64,000 nucleotides of DNA, taken from the NCBI GenBank assembly GCA_039028635.1, contig JBCCHV010000015.1, positions 38,254 through 102,253 on the forward strand, given 5' to 3'. The notes beneath the pieces were generated by a model. That model saw only the letters and a list, made by a program, of their open reading frames with translations. It ran no database searches and was not told the DNA's origin. Within the stretch, counting starts at the first letter, position 1, and each line of letters begins with the position of its first letter. This document shows positions 17,048 through 26,788 of the stretch, in pieces. Made by a program: the position numbers and the translations under genes. Source of the DNA: Acidobacteriota bacterium (lineage in GTDB: Bacteria; Acidobacteriota; Thermoanaerobaculia; Multivoradales; JBCCEF01).

Positions 17048-19687
17048 GTGACCACGGCGAGCCCGCAACCGATGGACAAGCGATTCGATCCCGCCAGCTA
17101 CGAGCGGCGCTGGCAGCGCTATTGGGCCGAGCAAGGAGTCTTCGAGGTGCCGGTGCCGTCCGAGCGGCCCGGCTACTGCATCATGATTCCGCCCCCCAAT
17201 GTGACCGGCAAGCTGCATATGGGACATGCCCTGCAGTCGACGCTGCAGGACCTGTTGACCCGTTGGATGCGGATGAAGGGTCGCAACGCCCTGTGGCTGC
17301 CGGGGACCGACCACGCCGGCATCGCCACCCAACTGATGGTCGAGCGCCAGCTCGCCGAGGAAGGCGTGAAGCGTGAGGAGCTCGGCCGCGAGGCCTTCCT
17401 CGAGCGCATGTGGGAATGGAAGGCCGAGTATCACGACAACATCCGGCGGCAGCTCGAGATCCTGGGGGCGAGCTGCGACTGGAGCCGGGAGCGTTTCACC
17501 CTCGACGAGGGGCTGTCGCAGGCGGTCGGCGAGGCCTTCGTGCGCCTCTACGAGGAGGGCCTGATCACCCGCGGCGAGTACATGGTCAACTGGTCGCCGG
17601 TGCTCGATACGGCGATCTCGGACCTCGAGGTCGAAATGAAGACCGTCGAGGGCAAGCTCTACCACATCGCCTACCCGGTGGCCGGTGGCGACGAGCGCAT
17701 CGTGGTGGCGACGACCCGTCCCGAGACCATGCTCGGCGACAGCGGCGTTGCGATGCATCCGGAGGACGAACGCTATGCCCACCTCCGCGGGCAGAGCGTC
17801 GACCTGCCGCTGGTCGGCCGGATCATTCCCTTCATCGAAGACGAGCTGGTCGACCGCGACTTCGGCACCGGCTTGGTGAAGGTGACGCCGGCCCACGATC
17901 CCAACGATTTCGAAATGGGGCAGCGCCACGGCCTCGAGCAGATTCAGGTCATCGACCGGCGCGGCCGGATGACCGCGGCGGCCGGCGAGGACTTCGCCGG
18001 CCTCGACCGCTTCGAGGCGCGCGCCCGGGTGGTGGCGGCTCTCGAGGCCGAAGGCCTGCTGGTCAAGGTCGAAAAGCACCTCCACAACGTCGGCCACAGT
18101 CAGCGCAGCGGTGAGCCCATCGAGCCGCTGATCTCGACGCAGTGGTTTTGTGACGTGTCGTCGATGGCGGCGCGCGCCCTGGTGGCGGTCGACGGCGGCG
18201 ACATCGAGCTGGTGCCGGCGACCTGGGGCAAGACCTGGAGCCACTGGCTCGAGAACATCCGGCCGTGGTGCATCTCGCGTCAGCTGTGGTGGGGCCATCG
18301 GGTGCCGGCCTGGTACGACGGCGAGGGCCGCTGCTTCGTGGCGCGCAGCCGGGAAGAAGCCGAGGAGCAGGCCGGAACCAGCGAGCTGGAGCAGGATCCG
18401 GATGTCTTGGATACCTGGTTTTCGTCCGGCCTGTGGCCGATGTCGACCCTCGGCTGGCCCGAGGAGACGGCCGATCTCGAGACCTTCTATCCCACCGATG
18501 TGCTGGTCACCGGCTTCGACATCCTGTTCTTCTGGGTCGCCCGCATGGCGATGTTCGGTCTGCACTTCACCGACCAAGTGCCCTTCCGCCAGGTGCACCT
18601 CACCGGATTGGTGCGCGATGCCGAGGGCGTCAAGATGTCGAAGACCAAGGGCAACGTCCTCGATCCCGCCGAGCTGGTCGAGGACTACGGCGCCGACGCC
18701 CTACGCTTCACCCTGGCGATTCTCGACACGCCCGGCAACGACATTCCCCTCGACCTCGAGCGCATGGCCGGTTACCGCGCCTTCGGCAACAAGATCTGGA
18801 ACGCCACCCGCTTCGTGCTGACGCGGGTCGAAGGAGCGCGACTGCGGGACGACTTTTCCGGTGACGACCTGGCGGCGCCGGAGCGCTGGATCCTGTCGCG
18901 CCTGGCGGAGGCGTCCGAGGTGGTCAATGGCAAGCTCGAGATCTTCCGCTTCGACGAAGCCTGCCATCGCCTCTACCACTTCTTCTGGGGTGAGCTGTGC
19001 GACTGGTACATCGAGCTCTGCAAGCCGTCCTTCTTCGGCGAAGCGGTGCGGCCAGCGGTGGGCGACGTCCTGCTGACAGTGCTCGATCGCAGTCTGCGAT
19101 TGCTCCACCCGGTGATGCCACACCTCACCGAGGAGCTCTGGCACCGCCTGCCGGGACACCAGGAGGTGCACCCGGTCTCCCTCGCCCTGGCGCCCTATCC
19201 CGAAGGCCGGCCCGACTGGCGCGATGTCGAGACCGAAGCCCGCATGGATTCCCTGATGGAGATCGTCACCCGCCTGCGCACCCTGCGGGCCGATCAGCCG
19301 AAGGACGGCGTACGCGCTTACCTGAGCTGCGACGACGCGGCGCTGGAGGAGTTCTTGAGCGCCCAGGCACCGCTGGTGCGCTCTCTGGCGCGGGTCGACG
19401 AGGTGGTTCTGGGAACGCCCCCGGAGGGCGCCGTCGGCGATCGGGTGGCCGGAGCCCAGGTGGCGTTGGAGATTCCGGAGCGCACCCTCGGGGACGACGA
19501 GCGCGAGCGCCTGGGTCGGGAGCTGGCCAAGCTCGAAGGCGAGATCGCCGGCGCCGAGAAGCGTCTCTCCAACGAGCAGTTCCTGGCCAAGGCACCACCC
19601 GCGGTGGTCGCCGGGAACCGTCAGCGCTTGGCCGAGCTGTGCGAGCGCCGCGATCAGATCTCCGCCACTTTGGGGAGCGAGGGATGA
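17048..19687 (+). CDS. valS: Valyl-tRNA synthetase
   Basis: 879 residues, normal length. Class I synthetase that charges tRNA-Val. The HIGH box is HMGH (residues 57-60, in [15 protein letters not shown]) and the KMSKS box is KMSKTKGN near residue 530. The editing (CP1) domain and the C-terminal coiled arm ([20 protein letters not shown]) are present. The start is GTG 17048 with AAAGGA about 8 nt upstream. No T-box-like leader is evident in the 170-bp gap before it. The next gene, birA, starts 19 bp after its stop. Confidence 0.97.
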   Translation: MTTASPQPMDKRFDPASYERRWQRYWAEQGVFEVPVPSERPGYCIMIPPPNVTGKLHMGHALQSTLQDLLTRWMRMKGRNALWLPGTDHAGIATQLMVERQLAEEGVKREELGREAFLERMWEWKAEYHDNIRRQLEILGASCDWSRERFTLDEGLSQAVGEAFVRLYEEGLITRGEYMVNWSPVLDTAISDLEVEMKTVEGKLYHIAYPVAGGDERIVVATTRPETMLGDSGVAMHPEDERYAHLRGQSVDLPLVGRIIPFIEDELVDRDFGTGLVKVTPAHDPNDFEMGQRHGLEQIQVIDRRGRMTAAAGEDFAGLDRFEARARVVAALEAEGLLVKVEKHLHNVGHSQRSGEPIEPLISTQWFCDVSSMAARALVAVDGGDIELVPATWGKTWSHWLENIRPWCISRQLWWGHRVPAWYDGEGRCFVARSREEAEEQAGTSELEQDPDVLDTWFSSGLWPMSTLGWPEETADLETFYPTDVLVTGFDILFFWVARMAMFGLHFTDQVPFRQVHLTGLVRDAEGVKMSKTKGNVLDPAELVEDYGADALRFTLAILDTPGNDIPLDLERMAGYRAFGNKIWNATRFVLTRVEGARLRDDFSGDDLAAPERWILSRLAEASEVVNGKLEIFRFDEACHRLYHFFWGELCDWYIELCKPSFFGEAVRPAVGDVLLTVLDRSLRLLHPVMPHLTEELWHRLPGHQEVHPVSLALAPYPEGRPDWRDVETEARMDSLMEIVTRLRTLRADQPKDGVRAYLSCDDAALEEFLSAQAPLVRSLARVDEVVLGTPPEGAVGDRVAGAQVALEIPERTLGDDERERLGRELAKLEGEIAGAEKRLSNEQFLAKAPPAVVAGNRQRLAELCERRDQISATLGSEG

Positions 19688-19706
19688 ATCGACGCGGGGC
19701 TCGGGA

Positions 19707-20492
19707 ATGAGCTCGCAGGTCGATCTGGCGGCCTTCGAGGCGGCCTTCGCGGCGCAGGCCGGCTTACCCAGCTGGGTGATCCTGCCGCGTCTCGATTCGA
19801 CCCAGCGGCTGGCCCGCCGCATCGTCGACGAGTATCACCAGGAGTGCAGCGAGCCCCCCGCGATGCTGATCTCGGCCCTCGAGCAGACCGGCGGCCGGGG
19901 CCGTCGAGGCAACCGCTGGGAGAGTCCGGCGGGGGGTGGAGTCTATGTCACCTTGGTGCTGTCGCCGGTTTCTCGGCAGGCTCTGCCGTTGCTGCCCATG
20001 GTGGTGGGAACGGCCCTCTGCCGGAGTCTCGCCGAGTGGTGCGGTGACGAGCCCTGTCGCCTCAAATGGCCCAACGATCTCTTTTGGCGCGGTGCCAAGC
20101 TGGGGGGAATCTTGATCGAGAGCAAGGTCGGTGACGACGGTCCCTCGGCTCTGATTGGCTTCGGCGTCAACTATCTCGCTCCGGCAGGGCTGCCGGCGGC
20201 GGCCTTGAGCCAGCTCGGCGCTGCCGTCCCGCCGCTCCCTCGAGTCGCTGGAAAGCTGGCGGCGGATGTCTGGCGGGCGGTTTCGCAGCCCCTCGATGGG
20301 GCCACCGTGAGCGCCGACTACGTTCAGCATTCCCTGCACCGGAAAGGTGACGAAATTGCCTGGCGTCACGGCGAAGACAGCGGAACCGGGCGTTTCCTGG
20401 GATTCGACGAGCGCGGTTTCCTGCGTCTCGAAGACTCGACCACCGGCCAGGAACGGGCGTTGGCCGCTGCCGAGGTCACGGAGCCGTCATGA
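19707..20492 (+). CDS. birA: Biotin--[acetyl-CoA-carboxylase] ligase
   Basis: 261 residues. Catalyses attachment of biotin to carboxylase carrier proteins through biotinyl-AMP. The adenylate-binding loop is QTGGRGRRGNRW, followed by the KWPNDLFW and GGILIES motifs of the catalytic domain. There is no N-terminal helix-turn-helix, so unlike E. coli BirA it should not act as a repressor. The small C-terminal SH3-like domain is present (GRFLGFDERGFLRLED). Its stop overlaps the start of coaX by 4 bp, a common pairing in bacteria. Confidence 0.94.
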   Translation: MSSQVDLAAFEAAFAAQAGLPSWVILPRLDSTQRLARRIVDEYHQECSEPPAMLISALEQTGGRGRRGNRWESPAGGGVYVTLVLSPVSRQALPLLPMVVGTALCRSLAEWCGDEPCRLKWPNDLFWRGAKLGGILIESKVGDDGPSALIGFGVNYLAPAGLPAAALSQLGAAVPPLPRVAGKLAADVWRAVSQPLDGATVSADYVQHSLHRKGDEIAWRHGEDSGTGRFLGFDERGFLRLEDSTTGQERALAAAEVTEPS

Positions 20493-21280
20493 ACCCTGCC
20501 GCCAAGCGCCCCCTCATTCTGGTCGATGTCGGCAATACCAACACCGTCTTCGGCATCGATCGTGGCGAAGACCTGCTCGAGAGCTTTCGTCTCTCCACCG
20601 ACACGGAGCGCACGGCGGACGAGTACGGCGCGCTGTTGCTCCCGCTGTTCGATCGCTTCGGAGTCGATCCTGGCGATGCCGAGGCGGTGGTGGTGTCGTC
20701 GGTGGTGCCACCGCTCCAGCCGACCCTCGATCGGCTGGCGCGACGCTTCTTCGGTCAGGAGCCGCTGTTCGTCGAGCCGGGGGTGAAGACCGGCTTGCCG
20801 ATTCGCTACGACAATCCCGCCGAGGTCGGGGCCGATCGCATCGTCAATGCGGTGGCCGCTCGCGAGCTCTACGGCTCGCCGGTGGTGGTGGTGGACTTCG
20901 GAACCGCCACCACCTTCGACGTCATCAATCAGGCCGGCGAGTACACCGGCGGCATCATCACGCCGGGGATCTCGATCTCGGCCGAGGCTCTCTTCGCCCA
21001 GGCTTCGCGCCTCTATCGGGTCGACGTCCGGCGGCCGGACCAACTGGTGGGACGAACCACCGCCGGCGCCATGCAGTCCGGCATTTACTACGGCTACATC
21101 GGCCTCGTCGACGGCATTCTCGAGCGCCTTCTGCGGGAGGTCCCGGGACCGCCCAAGATCGTCGCCACCGGCGGGCAGGCGGAGCTCATTGCCGGCGGCT
21201 CGCGCTACATCGAAACGGTGGATCAGCGCCTCACGTTGCTCGGCCTGCAGCAGATCTACGCGCGCAATCGGGAAAGCTGA
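20489..21280 (+). CDS. coaX: Type III pantothenate kinase
   Basis: 263 residues, usual length. Phosphorylates pantothenate, the first step of coenzyme A synthesis. The ASKHA-fold signatures are LVDVGNTNTVFGI (phosphate 1), GADRIVNAVAA and VVVDFGTATTFDVI, then 'GGIITPGI'. The gene overlaps birA by 4 bp and shares one base (TGATG) with the unknown gene that follows, so the three are translationally coupled. Confidence 0.96.
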   Translation: MNPAAKRPLILVDVGNTNTVFGIDRGEDLLESFRLSTDTERTADEYGALLLPLFDRFGVDPGDAEAVVVSSVVPPLQPTLDRLARRFFGQEPLFVEPGVKTGLPIRYDNPAEVGADRIVNAVAARELYGSPVVVVDFGTATTFDVINQAGEYTGGIITPGISISAEALFAQASRLYRVDVRRPDQLVGRTTAGAMQSGIYYGYIGLVDGILERLLREVPGPPKIVATGGQAELIAGGSRYIETVDQRLTLLGLQQIYARNRES

Positions 21281-21936
21281 TGGGCGCGGAAGATCACGCC
21301 TACTTCCAGGCGGTCGAGGAAGTCTTCGTTCGTCTACGCGGAGCGCCGCTGCTGCTGTCGCCGAAGGACTGGATGGTGGCGCGTGAATGGCATCGCCGGG
21401 GGATTCCCCTCAGCGTGGTCGAGAACGCCCTCGAAGAGCTGTTCTCGCGGCGCCGTGATCGCGGCGCCCGGGGCCGGGTCCAGAGCCTCGGCTACTGCGC
21501 CCCGGCGGTCGAGTCGGCCTGGGAGGAAATCGAGGAGCTGCAGGCACCGGGGCGCCGGGAAACGGCGTCCCCGAGCTTCGATGTCGAGCTTCGTCTGGCG
21601 GCCCTGGCGGCGGCGCTGCCGGCAGATCTGGCGGCCTGGCGTCACCGCTTGCTCCCCCTGCAGGGGGAGGCCGAGATCGTCGAGGCGCGCCTCGCCGAGC
21701 TCGATGTCGAGCTCGATGCGGAGCTCCTCGACGCCCTGTCGGCGAGCCAGCGGCAGGAGGTCGAGGTGCAGATCGCCGGCAGCTTCGAATCCCTCGCCCA
21801 GCGCCTGCCGAAGGGCGAGCTGGAGGAAGCCCGGCGGCGACTGACCTCGCGCTGGATCCGGCGCCAGCGAGGAGTCCCGGTGCTCTCTCTGTTCGCTCCC
21901 GAGGCGGAGTCGGCGGCCGAAGTTTCCAAACCTTAA
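21280..21936 (+). CDS. Uncharacterised cytosolic protein coupled to coaX
   Basis: 218 residues, starting in the TGATG junction with coaX. No signal peptide or membrane helix. The N-terminal 60 residues (AYFQAVEEVFVRLRGAPLLL, then DWMVAREWHRRGIPLSVVE) look like a small helical, perhaps winged-helix-like, domain with a basic tail (RRRDRGARGR). The second half is charged and helical with long Leu/Ala/Glu stretches. I do not recognise a family. Coupling to coaX and location before comEC suggest a housekeeping role, but nothing more can be said. Confidence 0.7.
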   Translation: MGAEDHAYFQAVEEVFVRLRGAPLLLSPKDWMVAREWHRRGIPLSVVENALEELFSRRRDRGARGRVQSLGYCAPAVESAWEEIEELQAPGRRETASPSFDVELRLAALAAALPADLAAWRHRLLPLQGEAEIVEARLAELDVELDAELLDALSASQRQEVEVQIAGSFESLAQRLPKGELEEARRRLTSRWIRRQRGVPVLSLFAPEAESAAEVSKP

Positions 21937-21985
21937 GCTCACATAGCGCAAGGTCCGAGCCGGGCAATTCCGTCTTCCGGACGGG

Positions 21986-24229
21986 ATGCGCTATCTCGAC
22001 CGTCTACCCGCCGTACCGATGCTGGTCGCCCTGTGGAGCGGCGTTGCCGCCGGGGCGGCGGCGTCCGCTCTCCCGGTGCCTGGGATTTGCGCCCTCGCCG
22101 CTCTCAGCCTGGCCCTCGACGGCCGCGCTCGGTGCTGGCTTTTTGCGCTGGCCTGCGGTCTCTTGCTGGGGGTCTTCGAGGGCGAGCGCCGGCAGGCTTT
22201 GCAGGTGGCGGCGGCTCGGCCGGTGCCGGTGGAGGTGACCGGCCGTTTGGTCGGTCCGTGGCAACCGCGTGGCGACGGGCGGGGCTGCTGGCTGGAGATC
22301 GAGAGCCTGCGCCGGGGCGACCGCCTGTGGTCCGGGAGCGGGCGTCTGGCGCTGACCGTCTACGGCGCCGGTGACTTGCCGCTGGCCGGTAGTCGGGTGC
22401 GGGCGCTGGCTCATCTGCGCCAGCCGGCGACCTTCCTCAACGGTCGGTCGCCGCGACGACCGCAACCACGGCTGGTGATCAAGGCCGCCGCCCTGCTGCA
22501 GGAGCTGGCGCCGCCGGCCCTCTGGGAAGTCGCCGCGGCTGGTGGGCGACAGCGCTTCGAGGCCCTCTTCGATCGCTATCCGGGCTCGCCCGGCGTCGCC
22601 CTGGCGCGCGCCCTGCTGCTCGGCGAGGCCTACGCCCTGCCGTTGCCCTGGCGCCAGGCCCTGACCCGCCTCGGTCTGGCCCATTTGATGGCCGTTTCGG
22701 GGCTCCATCTGGGAATCGTCGCCGGCCTGGCGGCAGCGATCTGCTTACCGTTGCCGCGCTCTCTGCGCAGCCTTCTGGTCGTCGCCCTGTGCTTGGCCTT
22801 CGGTGCGGTGGTCGGTCCTCGGCCTTCCCTGATGCGCGCCCTCGGCATGGTCTTGATGGCCTGCGGCGCCCGCTGGCTGCGCCGACCGGCGGTCAGCGGC
22901 AACGCCCTCGCTTGGGTGGCGGTGGCTCTGATCGTCGACCGCCCCTCTTTGATCGAGCAGGTGGGCTTTCAGCTCACCGTCTTGGCGACGGCGGGGATGG
23001 TGATCTTGGCACCGGTCTTGGCGAGCCAGGGTGCCTCGGCCCTGCGCCGCGCCTTGGCGGCGAGTGTGGCGGCGCAGGTTGCGACCTGGCCGGTGACCCT
23101 GCCGACCTTCGGTCTGATCCATCCGGCGGCACCGCTGCTCAATCTGATCGCCGTCCCTTGGACCGCCATCACCCTGGCGACCAGCCTCCTTTGGAGCCTC
23201 ATCGGGGGGCCCGGCGGCACCGCCCTGCTCGATGTGCTCGCCTGGCCTTTCGCTCTACCCTCCGGTATCGGCCCGCAGCCTTGGCAGGGGCTACCGGTGG
23301 CGATTCCCGCCATCTGGGCCGTCGTCCTCGCGGCGGTTGCTTGCTGGGTTTGGCGCCGGCCGCGGCGGCTGCTGTGGCTGCTGCCGCTGCTCCTTCAGGG
23401 GGGGCCTGGAGCGGCCTTCGATGGACCCGTCTCGGTGACCCTCCTCGACGTCGGTCAAGGCGACGCGGTTCTACTGCAGGACGGCCCGCGGGCGGTCTTG
23501 GTGGACGCCCCCGGCTGGCCGGACGGCGATTTCGGTGGCCGGGTGCTGGTGCCGGCCTTGGCGCGGCTCGGAGTTCATCGCCTCGAGGCGGTGGTGCTGA
23601 GCCATCCGGATCTCGATCATTGCGGTGGCTTGGCCGACCTGCTGGCCTACCTGCCGGTGCGAGAGGTCTGGGTCGGGGAGGAGTGGAGCGGAGATCCCTG
23701 CGCTGATCGCTTGCGATCGCTGGCCGGTGGGCGCTGGCGACTGATCGCTCCAGGGAGGCCGCCGCCGGCGGTCGGTCGTTGGCGCCTGGCGGCGCTGGTC
23801 GGTGGACGGGGGGCCGCCGTCGACCCTGCCGCGGCGGCATCCGGGCGCCAGCGGAACGATCGCTCGCTGGTGATGGTGGCGCTGGCCGAAGGGCGCTGCC
23901 TGCTGTTGACGGGGGATATCGGTCGTCGCGCCGAGGCGCGGCTCCTGAAGGGCGACGACGACCTGGCTTGCGACCGGTTGAAGGTCGCCCATCACGGCTC
24001 GCGGAGCTCTTCGGGCCAGCCCTGGCTGGCGCGGACCGGACCGCGTTGGGCCCTGGTCTCGGCGGGGGTCGGAAACTCCTACGGTCATCCCTCGCCGGCC
24101 ACCCTGGAGCGCTTCCGCCAGCGCCGTATCGCCACCCTGAGCACCCACCGCGATGGCCGCATCACGTTGTTTTGGCGCGCCGATGGAGCGGTCCAGGTGG
24201 CGGTGCCGTTTTCGCCGCGGGGCGATTGA
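21986..24229 (+). CDS. comEC: DNA internalisation-related competence protein ComEC/Rec2
   Basis: 747 residues. The N-terminal half contains several membrane helices with the competence domain (LMAVSGLHLGIVAGLAAAIC). The C-terminal part is a metallo-beta-lactamase domain: 'LLDVGQGDAVLLQDG', the metal motif HPDLDHCGGL, then 'LLTGDIGRRAEARLL' and VAHHGSRSSS. ComEC forms the inner-membrane channel for incoming single-stranded DNA in natural transformation, and the lactamase-like domain probably degrades the other strand. The length is normal for a full protein. No other competence genes are in the window. Confidence 0.93.
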   Translation: MRYLDRLPAVPMLVALWSGVAAGAAASALPVPGICALAALSLALDGRARCWLFALACGLLLGVFEGERRQALQVAAARPVPVEVTGRLVGPWQPRGDGRGCWLEIESLRRGDRLWSGSGRLALTVYGAGDLPLAGSRVRALAHLRQPATFLNGRSPRRPQPRLVIKAAALLQELAPPALWEVAAAGGRQRFEALFDRYPGSPGVALARALLLGEAYALPLPWRQALTRLGLAHLMAVSGLHLGIVAGLAAAICLPLPRSLRSLLVVALCLAFGAVVGPRPSLMRALGMVLMACGARWLRRPAVSGNALAWVAVALIVDRPSLIEQVGFQLTVLATAGMVILAPVLASQGASALRRALAASVAAQVATWPVTLPTFGLIHPAAPLLNLIAVPWTAITLATSLLWSLIGGPGGTALLDVLAWPFALPSGIGPQPWQGLPVAIPAIWAVVLAAVACWVWRRPRRLLWLLPLLLQGGPGAAFDGPVSVTLLDVGQGDAVLLQDGPRAVLVDAPGWPDGDFGGRVLVPALARLGVHRLEAVVLSHPDLDHCGGLADLLAYLPVREVWVGEEWSGDPCADRLRSLAGGRWRLIAPGRPPPAVGRWRLAALVGGRGAAVDPAAAASGRQRNDRSLVMVALAEGRCLLLTGDIGRRAEARLLKGDDDLACDRLKVAHHGSRSSSGQPWLARTGPRWALVSAGVGNSYGHPSPATLERFRQRRIATLSTHRDGRITLFWRADGAVQVAVPFSPRGD

Positions 24230-24253
24230 GCCACTCGCAGTAGACTCTTCGCC

Positions 24254-25204
24254 ATGAGGCCCGTCGTCGCCATCGTGGGTCCGACCGCCGTCGGCAAGAC
24301 CTCCCTCGCCCTGCGGCTGGCCGAGGAGATCGAGCTCGAGATCATCAATGCCGATGCCCTGCAGGTCTATCGCAGTCTCGACCTCGGGACCGCCAAGTCG
24401 ACCCCCGAGGAGCAGGCCCGGGTGCGCCACCATCTGGTCGACATCCTGGCGCCGACGGAAACCTACTCGGCCGGCGAGTTCGCTCGCCGGGCTCGGCTGG
24501 CGATCTCCGACATCCATCGGCGCGGTCGTTGGGGGGCGGTGGTCGGGGGGAGCGGCCTCTACGTGAGGGCTCTTCTCGAGGGCATCAGCCCGGTTCCTCC
24601 GGGCGATCCCGAAGTGCGCCGGCGATTGCGTGAGCGCTTGCAAGAGCAAGGTTTGCCGAAGCTCTACGAGGAGTTGCGAGAGAGCGATCCGGCGACCGCC
24701 GCGAAGCTCGCTCCGGGGGACACTCAGAGGGTCTTGAGGGCCCTCGAGGTGGGGCTCGTCAGCGGGCGTCCTCTCTCTCGCTGGATCGCGAGCCAACCCT
24801 TTGGAGAATCGCGGCTTCCGGCCGTTCGGCTCGGATTGACGCTACCGCGAAATATCCTGTACGATCGCATCTTCGAACGGGTCGCTCGGATGGTCGACGG
24901 TGGCTGGGTAGAGGAGGTTGTAGGGTTGCTGGAACGGGGATTTTCCCCAGAGAGCCCAGCCTTTCAAGCCATCGGTTATCGCCAATTGGCCCGACATGTC
25001 CAGGGGGAGTGGTCGCTGGACACCGCGATTCGAGAGACGGTGACTGCCACCCGGCGGTTCGCGAAGCGGCAGCTTACCTGGTTCCGAAAGGAGGCGGACA
25101 TCCTGTGGTGGGATGCTCGCGACCTCGAGGGGCAGATTTCTAACATCCTGAAACACCTTCGGTGCCGCGGATTCGGGAGACTCGATGGCCAAGCACAACA
25201 TTAA
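24254..25204 (+). CDS. miaA: tRNA dimethylallyltransferase
   Basis: 316 residues. Transfers the dimethylallyl group to A37 of tRNAs reading U-starting codons. The P-loop is GPTAVGKTSLA; the 'INADALQVYRSLDLGTAKS' segment, GGSGLYVRALLEG, and the C-terminal TRRFAKRQLTWFRKE signature are all present. The last 20 bp overlap the start of hfq, a gene neighbour seen in many bacteria, which supports both calls and implies one operon. Confidence 0.96.
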   Translation: MRPVVAIVGPTAVGKTSLALRLAEEIELEIINADALQVYRSLDLGTAKSTPEEQARVRHHLVDILAPTETYSAGEFARRARLAISDIHRRGRWGAVVGGSGLYVRALLEGISPVPPGDPEVRRRLRERLQEQGLPKLYEELRESDPATAAKLAPGDTQRVLRALEVGLVSGRPLSRWIASQPFGESRLPAVRLGLTLPRNILYDRIFERVARMVDGGWVEEVVGLLERGFSPESPAFQAIGYRQLARHVQGEWSLDTAIRETVTATRRFAKRQLTWFRKEADILWWDARDLEGQISNILKHLRCRGFGRLDGQAQH

Positions 25205-25400
25205 TATCCAAGATGGATTTCTTTTTCAGAATCTCAAAGAAGGTCACCTGATGGAGGTGAGCTTGACCACCGGCAAGGATCTGGTGGGACGCCTCAAGCG
25301 GTTCGATCGCTTCGCCGTGGTCCTCGAGACCTCCAACGAGGAGGTCCTGGTCTACAAGCATGCTATTGCGACCATCTCCATCGGTGGCACCGAGGGCTGA
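25185..25400 (+). CDS. hfq: RNA chaperone Hfq (short form)
   Basis: 71 residues. The Sm1 region (IQDGFLFQNLKEG, then LTTGKDLVGRLKRFDRFAV) and the Sm2 signature VYKHAIATI identify Hfq, the hexameric ring that anneals small RNAs to mRNAs. Gln in IQD and the YKH triplet of the proximal face are kept. The Arg-rich rim patch of E. coli Hfq (RRER) is replaced by the LKEG region, and there is no disordered C-terminal tail, so annealing activity may be weaker. It begins inside miaA. Confidence 0.92.
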   Translation: MAKHNINIQDGFLFQNLKEGHLMEVSLTTGKDLVGRLKRFDRFAVVLETSNEEVLVYKHAIATISIGGTEG

Positions 25401-26760
25401 TCGAGTCCGGCGTTTTCTCGCGGCGAGCTCGTTTTGGGCGCTGATGCCCCTGGCCTTGGCCTGTGGCTCGGCGGGCACCTCGGCGCCGCCGACGCCGATC
25501 GTGGAGAAGGAGCCGATGGCTGCCGTCCCGGCGGCGGATCGGCCCTTCGTCGTCGACCCCCTCGATGGCTATGAGCTGCTGGTCGACGAGGACCGCAAGG
25601 GACGTCTGCGCTCCCTCTTCGCCCAGCTCGAGGCGGGGGCTCCGGGCGCAGCGCTGGTGAGTGCTGCCGATGAGTTCCTGGCAGTCGACGACACCTTCCA
25701 TCCCGCCCGGGTGCTGGCGGCTCAGGGGGAGCTGGCCGCGGGGAACCGCGAGGCGGCCTTCGAACGCCTGACGCCGGCGGTCACCGAGCTGCCGCGATAT
25801 ACCGCCGCTCAGCTTCTGCGTGGGCGGGCCGCCGAGGGTCTGGGCGACCTGGTGGCGGCAGCCGAAGCCTATGGCGCCATCGGCGATGTTTCCGGCCTCG
25901 CGGCGGATCGCTTTCGCGACCTGCTGCCGGCCGTCGAGGACATCCTCGGGCGCCGTCTCGAAGACGCCATCGCTCGGCAACGGCTGGACCTCGCCGAAGA
26001 GGTTCTGGAGCGCCTCTCGCGCTGGTCGCCGGATTCCCTGGTCACCCTCGAAGGGCGCCGTGCGCTCGCCGTGGCGACGGACGATCCGGTCGCCGAGCTG
26101 GCCTCCTTGATCCGCCTGCAGGAGCGTTGGCCGGAGGATCGAGCCTTGGCCGAACGGCGCGGTGATCTCGAGCTCGAGGTTGGCGATCCGGGGCGCGGTC
26201 TGGCCGTCTTCGAAAGTCTCGCCGGCCGTCATCCGGGCGATCCCGGGCTCGCCGCCAAGGTGCGACGCGCCAAGTTCCGCTGGCGCTTCTCGCAGCTTCC
26301 CCGGGAGGTCACCGAGATCGCCGCCAAGGCTGCCCTCGATCGCGCCGACCACGCCCAGCTCCTCTACTGGGCGCTGCCGGCGGTTCGCTACGGTCGCGGT
26401 GGAGAAGCGCGCATCGCCACCGACATCCTCGATCATCCCCAGCGCGAGGCCATCGCGCGGGTGGTCAACCTGGGTTTGATGCGGGTCGAGCAGAGCGTCC
26501 ATCGCTTTTCGCCGGAGCGCGAGGTGTCGCGGGCGGAAGTGTTCGAAAGCCTGCTTCGGCTGGTCTCCTCGAAGGCTCCTCAGCCGTCCTGCGTGGCCGG
26601 TTTCGAAGCCAGTCGTCGGCCGTCGATGGCCTTCGTCTGTGAGGTGGCGACACGCTGTGGCCTGGTGCCTTCGGAAGCCGACTGTCTGCCGCGGACCGGC
26701 ATCTCCGGCAGCGAGGCCCTCGACCTGATCCGCCTCGGATCGGAGCTCTTGGGCTCTTGA
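25384..26760 (+). CDS. Exported lipoprotein with TPR-like repeats
   Basis: About 458 residues from GTG 25384; an in-frame ATG at 25360 is an alternative, and both overlap hfq. I prefer the GTG because it gives a compact signal peptide (basic VRR, hydrophobic run) ending in a lipobox-like LALAC. The mature protein has a Pro-rich start and then helical repeats resembling TPRs ('ALVSAADEFLAVDDTFHPAR', AAQLLRGRAAEGLGD). Near the C-terminus it has pairs of Cys (QPSC..., FVCEVATRCG). Probably membrane-anchored on the periplasmic side. No specific family or function recognised. Confidence 0.72.
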   Translation: MAPRADRVRRFLAASSFWALMPLALACGSAGTSAPPTPIVEKEPMAAVPAADRPFVVDPLDGYELLVDEDRKGRLRSLFAQLEAGAPGAALVSAADEFLAVDDTFHPARVLAAQGELAAGNREAAFERLTPAVTELPRYTAAQLLRGRAAEGLGDLVAAAEAYGAIGDVSGLAADRFRDLLPAVEDILGRRLEDAIARQRLDLAEEVLERLSRWSPDSLVTLEGRRALAVATDDPVAELASLIRLQERWPEDRALAERRGDLELEVGDPGRGLAVFESLAGRHPGDPGLAAKVRRAKFRWRFSQLPREVTEIAAKAALDRADHAQLLYWALPAVRYGRGGEARIATDILDHPQREAIARVVNLGLMRVEQSVHRFSPEREVSRAEVFESLLRLVSSKAPQPSCVAGFEASRRPSMAFVCEVATRCGLVPSEADCLPRTGISGSEALDLIRLGSELLGS

Positions 26761-26788
26761 GGTTCCTCGCCGGCGACCCGAGGCCCTG

